A stretch of DNA of 10,630 nucleotides from Flavobacteriales bacterium. Lineage in GTDB: Bacteria; Bacteroidota; Bacteroidia; UBA10329. The DNA lies in contig DMRV01000171.1 of NCBI GenBank assembly GCA_003456455.1, positions 1 through 10,630 of the forward strand, in the 5' to 3' direction. Positions 5,697 to 10,630 of the stretch are shown here, piece by piece (the stretch's first letter is position 1; every line of letters starts with the position of its first letter). The notes below the pieces were generated by a model that had not been told where the DNA came from, ran no database searches, and saw only the letters and a program-made list of their open reading frames with translations. Made by a program: the position numbers and the translations under genes.

Positions 5697-8309
5697 TCTT
5701 CCGCCTAGTACCGTACTCAATTTGTACGTGTTTGACTTTCCGCTTGTATTGAAAGCTTCAAACAAAATCACGTACATGCCAATTCGTACTTTTTCCCCAT
5801 TGTCGGTTGTGCCATCCCATGTAACGGTTCCAGATGGCCCAAGTAGTTCATTTGTGGTAAGTTGACGAACAGGTCTTCCGCTGGCGTCATAAATGCGTAT
5901 CGACCCTACAAATCCAGATTCGGTGAAGTTGTAGTTGATGTTGAGTAAATCGTTTACTCCATCTCCATCGTAAGGAGAAAATATTTCAGGTTCTGTTGTT
6001 ACTTCTCCTTCAATACCTGAACTAGGGAAGAACTGAGAGTTCTGTAAACCAGGTGTTCCAAAACCTACCGCCTGAGCCGCAGAATGCCAGTTACCTAAAT
6101 CATTCACAGGCCTATTCACGTCCAATCTTTCTAGAGAAACACCATCAACTGAGCTTAATAGCGGAAAATGCAAGTCTTCATCATAAGAGAAGGATTCGCT
6201 AACAATTGAATCTACATTCAACAAGTAAACCGTTCCAGAATCATTGTTGTACGATGGCAAATCGGCTTCAATAAAATTATTGACGCCATGCTGAATGTAG
6301 TTCATCATGACATCGGTAGTGTCTTCGGTAATTAGAACATAGCCACCGGCCTCAACCGCGTAGTTCTGGGTTATAATGGTTTTTTGATTGCTGATGCCGT
6401 CTTCCTCATCATAATTTGCCAGCATCCAACCTTTCAGATTCAACGGTCTATCAGAATTGTTTACAAGCTCCACGTAATCCACACCACCGGTAAATGGATT
6501 AAAAAGCACTTCGTTTATGACGAAATCTCCCGAATCTGCCAGAAATGGTAAAATGAATGTTTCGGTTGAATCTGAACCTTGAAGATTTCCTTCGCAATCT
6601 GATATTCCTATCACATTTACGGTGTAAACCACGCCAGAATCAACAGCTGTTGCTAACGTTACAAGAATGGTATTGTTTGAAGATGACGTAGCGTTAGCCA
6701 CACCAACTGCTGGATTAAGCAAAACATTTGCTGCGCTGACGGCACCCGTATTTAGCGTTTCATTCAATCGTAATTCTATCGCTTGCGCATCAATAATGGT
6801 AACGCCAATAAGTTCTGGTCCGATAATGTCTGGAGCAGAGTTAAATTCTGAGTTTTCTGCCGAAGGCGTTCCCCCAAGTGGGTGAGAAGAGCCAATCCAA
6901 TTACTTGCATTTGTACAAGAAGCAAATGGGTTTATCTGTTCAATACTATAGCCGCCACTTTCCTTGTTTTCATCCTGATACCAAGAAGGGTCATAACTGA
7001 TTTCATCAATAACCGTTTCGCTGGTGTCTTGAAGGACGATGTCATCGCCACTATTATTAAGGGAAGGAAAAGATGAGACCAACACTACGTTTGGATAAAA
7101 TGCAAAATCAGCCGCGGAGCCCGTTGCAATTAGTACCGCATATTCCTGAGGGCCTATAATGTGTGAACCAATAGTTCCGAAACCAGATGCATCGCCTAAT
7201 TTCCAATCTGTGAGGTCAATGTAGTTGTTGCTTGTGTTGAACACTTCAACAAATTCAGCATCAGCCAAACCAACAAATGGGGTTGGGTCACACATGAATT
7301 CGTTAATGACCACATCACGGAAGTTGGCTGCCGTGGTTACCACATATATAAATTGCTCAACGGTACTTGCCATCACATTTCCTGATGGGTCTTCCACATT
7401 AGAAACGGTGAGGTTGTACAAGGTTCCGTTCGTAAGTGCTGAGCCGAATGTAAGATGCACCAAGCTAGGGTTTGCACCATCCAAGCTTGCGCTAGAAGGT
7501 AAGCCCAGCCCACCATCAGCGTTGTAATTTGTCAAAGCTTCTGCTGTTGTTTGCTCCACGGGCTCGTTAAACAACACGTCAACTTCATTTATTGATACTG
7601 CAGTAACAGAAGAGACTTCTGGCGCGGTTACATCCAAAATGTAATCCCCAAAGTAGAAATCATCGTAGAAAAAATTATCTGCGTTACTCGAAGTGTATTT
7701 ACAGAGAACACTGATGTGGTCTGTTGTAGTTAAAGTGGCGTTAGTTCCAGAAGTATGAGGCACAAAATCATATCCACCTGCTTCATCAATATCAATAGAC
7801 CAAAGACCAGCGGCATCTCGTCTAACCCTCAATCGCAGTTCAAAACTACCAGCTACAAGTGCGTCTGCACCTCGGCAAACAGAAGTTATGCTCCCGCCAC
7901 TCGAATAAAAAAGCTCGATGGCATCGTTACTTCCTGCTTCGCCAAATTGTATGAAATACCCTTGGGAAGATACAGTGGTTGGGTTGGTCTCATTTCCAAC
8001 CAACCACACCTGCCCAAAATTATTTGCCGAACCTGAAAAGCTTTGTTTTATCCAGAATTGCCACTCCTTTTCGCTTAAAGCTTGTTGTGCAAACTGAGTG
8101 GACAGAAAAGAAGTGTCTCCTCCACTAGGCGAAGTGTTTTCAAGCTGTAACGCACTATCTGCGTTTATAATGAAATCAGCTGGAGTTCCAGACCATGTTG
8201 GATTGCTCGTGAAATCAAGGTCAGAAAAGTCATCAATCACCTGAGCCATTCCAAATGCTGGAATTAGCATAATAATACAAGCTAAAAAACGGTAAAAACG
8301 ACTTGGCAT
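5691..8309 (-). CDS. Large secreted modular protein with two lamin-tail domains and two Ig-like domains
   Basis: An 872-residue exported protein. Residues 1-22 are a signal peptide ending GMA before Gln23. Residues 24-222 look like a concanavalin-like beta-sandwich (FDD/FYFGDY ending, no catalytic pair that I recognise). Then comes a doubled unit: an SbsA-type Ig-like domain (about 228-323, starting TAPEVSSV) and a lamin-tail domain (332-485, VVINEF..., FVEVFN, LTDWKLGD), followed by a second Ig-like domain (497-587) and a second lamin-tail domain (595-755, FVINEV, YVELVN, LKGWML). Residues 773-872 form a FlgD-like or CHU_C-like Ig module with the calcium-type FSPYDGDGVND, ending YKLSTVLGGRL. 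In Bacteroidota such C-terminal modules often serve type IX secretion or surface anchoring, which is an inference here. Its role is probably extracellular or adhesive. The ATG at 8309 is fixed by the signal peptide. Confidence 0.93.
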   Translation of the reverse strand: MPSRFYRFLACIIMLIPAFGMAQVIDDFSDLDFTSNPTWSGTPADFIINADSALQLENTSPSGGDTSFLSTQFAQQALSEKEWQFWIKQSFSGSANNFGQVWLVGNETNPTTVSSQGYFIQFGEAGSNDAIELFYSSGGSITSVCRGADALVAGSFELRLRVRRDAAGLWSIDIDEAGGYDFVPHTSGTNATLTTTDHISVLCKYTSSNADNFFYDDFYFGDYILDVTAPEVSSVTAVSINEVDVLFNEPVEQTTAEALTNYNADGGLGLPSSASLDGANPSLVHLTFGSALTNGTLYNLTVSNVEDPSGNVMASTVEQFIYVVTTAANFRDVVINEFMCDPTPFVGLADAEFVEVFNTSNNYIDLTDWKLGDASGFGTIGSHIIGPQEYAVLIATGSAADFAFYPNVVLVSSFPSLNNSGDDIVLQDTSETVIDEISYDPSWYQDENKESGGYSIEQINPFASCTNASNWIGSSHPLGGTPSAENSEFNSAPDIIGPELIGVTIIDAQAIELRLNETLNTGAVSAANVLLNPAVGVANATSSSNNTILVTLATAVDSGVVYTVNVIGISDCEGNLQGSDSTETFILPFLADSGDFVINEVLFNPFTGGVDYVELVNNSDRPLNLKGWMLANYDEEDGISNQKTIITQNYAVEAGGYVLITEDTTDVMMNYIQHGVNNFIEADLPSYNNDSGTVYLLNVDSIVSESFSYDEDLHFPLLSSVDGVSLERLDVNRPVNDLGNWHSAAQAVGFGTPGLQNSQFFPSSGIEGEVTTEPEIFSPYDGDGVNDLLNINYNFTESGFVGSIRIYDASGRPVRQLTTNELLGPSGTVTWDGTTDNGEKVRIGMYVILFEAFNTSGKSNTYKLSTVLGGRL

Positions 8310-8321
8310 ACAGTAGGTGTT

Positions 8322-8331
8322 TCTTCGAAGA
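8322..8331. promoter_or_regulatory. 10-bp perfect palindrome in the divergent promoter region
   Basis: TCTTCGAAGA is a perfect palindrome. It lies 18 nt before the asd -7 box, where the -33 contact would fall, and within the putative leader of the lamin-tail gene. It could bind a dimeric repressor of asd, but a palindrome this short can also arise by chance. Confidence 0.3.
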
Positions 8332-8340
8332 CAAGGGAGG

Positions 8341-8348
8341 TAAATATA
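8341..8348 (-). promoter_or_regulatory. Weak -7 box candidate for the lamin-tail gene
   Basis: The minus strand reads TATATTTA, one base from TAnnTTTG. It would start transcription near 8334, about 25 nt before the ATG at 8309. No TTG or TTTG sits at a suitable upstream distance, so support is low. It directly abuts the opposing asd box. Confidence 0.28.
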
Positions 8349-8349
8349 G

Positions 8350-8357
8350 TACTTTTG
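8350..8357 (+). promoter_or_regulatory. -7 box of the asd promoter
   Basis: TACTTTTG matches TAnnTTTG exactly. Transcription would start near 8364, giving a leader of about 29 nt to the asd ATG at 8393. A partial -33 match (TTCG, 8324-8327) lies 22 nt upstream, overlapping the 10-bp palindrome. Because the box lies inside the upstream extension of the asd frame, it also supports the later start codon. Confidence 0.55.
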
Positions 8358-8392
8358 AACCCCGTCAGAGTTTAACCATTCGTTATATAATC

Positions 8393-9385
8393 ATGAGAAT
8401 TGCCATTATTGGAGCAACTGGTCTGGTTGGCCGAGAAATGCTAACCGTTTTAGAAGAAAGAAACTTTAAAATCACCGAATTGTATGCTGTGGCATCCGAA
8501 TCTTCGGTGGGCAAAACAATTCGTTTTAAAGATCATGAGATTCGGGTAATTGGAATGGAAAAAGCCATCTCTTTAAAACCAGATTTTGCACTTTTTTCAG
8601 CCGGAGGAAGTACATCCCTAGAATGGGCTCCAAAATTTGCGGAGGTTGGAACAACGGTTATCGACAATTCTTCAGCATGGAGAATGGATGAAAACGTCCC
8701 GTTGGTTGTTCCTGAAGTAAACTTGGAATCAGCAGAAGGAGGTTCTAGGATTATTGCTAATCCGAACTGTTCTACCATTCAGTTGGTGGTAGCACTAAAA
8801 CCGCTTCATGATGCATTTAAGCTAAAACGAGTTGTGATAAGCACCTATCAATCTGTAAGTGGAACCGGAAAAGCTGCCATGCTCCAATTGGAGGAAGAAG
8901 AAAACGGCAAAACAGCAAGTGCACCAGCGTATAATTATCCCATTCACCGTAATTGCATTCCGCATTGCGATGTGTTTTTAGACAATGGATACACCAAAGA
9001 AGAAATGAAATTGGTGCATGAAACCCGAAAAATTCTGGGAGTTCCTGATTTGAAAATCACCGCAACAGCAGTAAGAGTACCTGTAGACGGAGGACATTCA
9101 GAATCGGTGAATGTGAGTTTTGAAAAGGCCGCCACGGTGGAAGATATTCGCTGGCTTCTCTCTAAAGCAGAAGGAGTTGTTCTTCAAGATGATTTGGAAT
9201 CAAATCTTTATCCAATGCCGTTATTGGCTCACAAGAAAGACGATGTTTTTGTAGGCAGAATTCGGAAAGATGAAAGCGCAGAAAACACATTTAATCTCTG
9301 GATTGTGGCTGATAATTTGAGAAAAGGAGCAGCGACAAACGCGGTTCAAATTCTTGAAAAACTAACTGAAAAATGGGTTAATTAA
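8393..9385 (+). CDS. asd: Aspartate-semialdehyde dehydrogenase
   Basis: A 330-residue cytoplasmic enzyme that reduces aspartyl-4-phosphate with NADPH to aspartate semialdehyde, the branch point toward lysine/diaminopimelate, threonine and methionine. The NADP-binding loop GATGLVG is at residues 7-13. The catalytic Cys126 lies in NPNCSTIQ, Gln153 in QSVSGTG and the acid/base His235 in VDGGHSES, preceded by Arg228 in RVPV. Length and motif order are normal for the family. The frame is open upstream to 8303, but those 30 extra residues are not family-like and contain the -7 box, so ATG at 8393 (MRIAIIGATG) is the start. No Shine-Dalgarno is present. The stop TAA shares its last A with the ATG of the following gene, implying translational coupling. 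It diverges from the lamin-tail gene across 83 bp. Confidence 0.97.
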   Translation: MRIAIIGATGLVGREMLTVLEERNFKITELYAVASESSVGKTIRFKDHEIRVIGMEKAISLKPDFALFSAGGSTSLEWAPKFAEVGTTVIDNSSAWRMDENVPLVVPEVNLESAEGGSRIIANPNCSTIQLVVALKPLHDAFKLKRVVISTYQSVSGTGKAAMLQLEEEENGKTASAPAYNYPIHRNCIPHCDVFLDNGYTKEEMKLVHETRKILGVPDLKITATAVRVPVDGGHSESVNVSFEKAATVEDIRWLLSKAEGVVLQDDLESNLYPMPLLAHKKDDVFVGRIRKDESAENTFNLWIVADNLRKGAATNAVQILEKLTEKWVN

Positions 9386-10630
9386 TGAAGTTTGTTTTTG
9401 CCGTTCTAATTGCTTTAGCACCTATCGTATCAACTGCGCAAGAAGCATTTTGGTATCCCGATTCATTGCGTTTTTCATCTGAGGCCGAAGAAGGAATGTA
9501 TCCGTGTTGGGATACCATGAAGGTGTATATGTTCAGAAACATAGTTGACCTTCGGCTCATTCTCCCATCATGGCGCCCCGTAATAGACCATGATGCAGTC
9601 TCTGTTCTTGAAGGACAGATAATGCCTATTCCTGGACACGAGGGTTATAAGTTTGGTGTCCCGCATGTGAGTTTTGAGGACCTCCCTCTTTATCACTACA
9701 CGCACGATTTCTCTTTCAACATCTTTCCAGATAGAGATTACCGTAACCTGCTTGCGCGTCATATCAAGTTAACGAAGGATAAAGACGGAAAGGAAGTCCG
9801 CGATACTGTGGTGCGAGATTGGGTGCATTGCGAATGGGAAAGCGGCTTGGCGGCTGGTAACAAAGGCAACAAATACACCGAGGTTTGCGAAACGGGGGGC
9901 ACGGCAGGTTTTGCTACTGCTGGTCACGAACGGTATGATGTTATTTGGAACTGGCCTACTGCTGGCGATTGGGTTCATGTTGAAGGGCTGTGGATTTGGG
10001 ACCGAGGTCATCCGCCAGCAAAAACGGAAATCCATCCAATGCGGTTTATGGCAACGCGAAGAAATCTTCCAGACAAAATCAAATCAGCCACTGGTGATAG
10101 TGTTTTTGCTACGAGAGTTGATATGTACGCTAATGGAGACGGAAGTGCGTTTTACAACAACCGCGACACAAATAGCTGGGCGTACCCCGTAAAAATGAGT
10201 TCTAAAGACTATAACCTGAAGGTGTTGCATACACTTCCGAAACCTTCAGTTGATGCACAACTCAAGTACAAACTCATAACCCAAAAAGGCAACACATACT
10301 CTGGCGAGGTTACGGTGGAGCCGTTATTCAAAGGCGATTCCGCATTTGCTTCAATTTCCTTCCCTTGGAAAGCCATAAACGCTGCTGATACACTCACGCT
10401 GGCGCAAACGCTTTTTCTGTACTGGGATGAAGGAAATGGTGTGCCGAACGATTATAAGATTCACACATATGAGGTGTTGTTTAAGTCTTTTAAAGTGAGG
10501 CGACTTTCTGAGCCCGTTTTGGGGAGAGCAGAGCTTCGTGTATTTATGGAAGTTGGCGGGCAGTACATCTTTTTCAATGAATTTGCTACCGACAGAAAGA
10601 ACGTTCTGAAAAACGGTATTGGAAAAACGT
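9385..10630 (+). CDS. Secreted protein of unknown function with a DRGHP....EIHP motif (3' end outside the window)
   Basis: The frame stays open for 415 codons from ATG at 9385 to the window edge with no stop. Residues 1-18 are a signal peptide (FVFAVLIALAPIVSTA), cleaved before Gln19. The mature protein is rich in Trp, Tyr, His and Asp. Notable points are HCEWESG at 148-154, a Gly-rich stretch with Cys168 (VCETGGTAGFATAGH), WNWP at 188-191 and WIWDRGHPPAKTEIHP at 203-218. The motif D-x-GH-(5)-EIHP resembles, from memory, an EIHP/ELHP motif in unrelated-looking secreted bacterial proteins of unknown function; the closely spaced His, Asp and Glu could bind a metal, which is inference. The later part (240-415) looks beta-rich. 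The start overlaps the asd stop (TAATG). No enzyme family is recognised. Confidence 0.88.
   Translation, partial: MKFVFAVLIALAPIVSTAQEAFWYPDSLRFSSEAEEGMYPCWDTMKVYMFRNIVDLRLILPSWRPVIDHDAVSVLEGQIMPIPGHEGYKFGVPHVSFEDLPLYHYTHDFSFNIFPDRDYRNLLARHIKLTKDKDGKEVRDTVVRDWVHCEWESGLAAGNKGNKYTEVCETGGTAGFATAGHERYDVIWNWPTAGDWVHVEGLWIWDRGHPPAKTEIHPMRFMATRRNLPDKIKSATGDSVFATRVDMYANGDGSAFYNNRDTNSWAYPVKMSSKDYNLKVLHTLPKPSVDAQLKYKLITQKGNTYSGEVTVEPLFKGDSAFASISFPWKAINAADTLTLAQTLFLYWDEGNGVPNDYKIHTYEVLFKSFKVRRLSEPVLGRAELRVFMEVGGQYIFFNEFATDRKNVLKNGIGKT

Noticed and set aside
8303..8392. A 30-residue N-terminal extension of aspartate-semialdehyde dehydrogenase
   Set aside because: The frame is open, but the extension is not family-like, and the -7 box at 8350-8357 lies inside it. 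MRIAIIGATG at 8393 is the normal family start.
9911..10192. A 93-codon plus-strand frame, and minus-strand frames at 9378-10035 and 10209-10397
   Set aside because: They lie inside the long secreted-protein frame from 9385, have no signal or domain, and have the composition of out-of-frame translations.
1..10630. CRISPR arrays, insertion sequences, tRNA or rRNA genes and phage genes
   Set aside because: I saw no regularly spaced repeats, transposase-like proteins, terminal inverted repeats or structured RNA genes when reading both strands.

Overview
The window looks like chromosomal DNA from a Bacteroidota bacterium, probably a free-living (perhaps marine) member of the Flavobacteriales. Four things point there. 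Several upstream regions carry the phylum's -7 promoter box TAnnTTTG, once with a TTTG box exactly 19 nt upstream. Shine-Dalgarno sequences are generally absent. Exported proteins have short signal peptides cleaved before Gln, or lipoprotein signals. One large secreted protein has lamin-tail domains and a calcium-type FSP..DGDGVND C-terminal module typical of the phylum. I see no mobile element, CRISPR array, tRNA, rRNA or sign of recent transfer.

Left part (1-4230, all minus strand). The 5' end of a small secreted protein gene runs off the left edge. Next, read right to left, is a tight three-gene unit: an ALDH7/antiquitin-type aldehyde dehydrogenase (2078-3637), a 184-residue lipoprotein of unknown function (1514-2068) and a TlpA-like thioredoxin-fold lipoprotein (298-1539). 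The first gap is 9 nt and the second junction overlaps by 26 nt; both lipoprotein genes appear to start with TTG. A -7 box sits just upstream of the dehydrogenase. Upstream of that lies a monocistronic gene for a bare PAS domain (3841-4230), with a very good promoter, a structured leader and a hairpin terminator candidate behind it.

Middle part (4359-8309). A PIN-PhoH ATPase gene (plus) converges on the gene for the large modular secreted protein (minus); the two coding regions overlap by 6 bp, so no terminator fits between them.

Right part (8310-10630, plus strand). An 83-bp divergent region holds two abutting candidate -7 boxes and a 10-bp palindrome. It drives asd (aspartate-semialdehyde dehydrogenase, 8393-9385). 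The asd stop overlaps the start of a second gene (TAATG), which stays open for 415 codons to the window edge. It encodes a secreted protein of unknown function with a DRGHP....EIHP motif.

Most of the window is ordinary core or accessory Bacteroidota content. The parts least explained are the secreted protein coupled to asd, the 184-residue lipoprotein in the dehydrogenase operon, and the stand-alone PAS protein with its leader structures. I found no convincing evidence of a multi-gene defence or mobile system.
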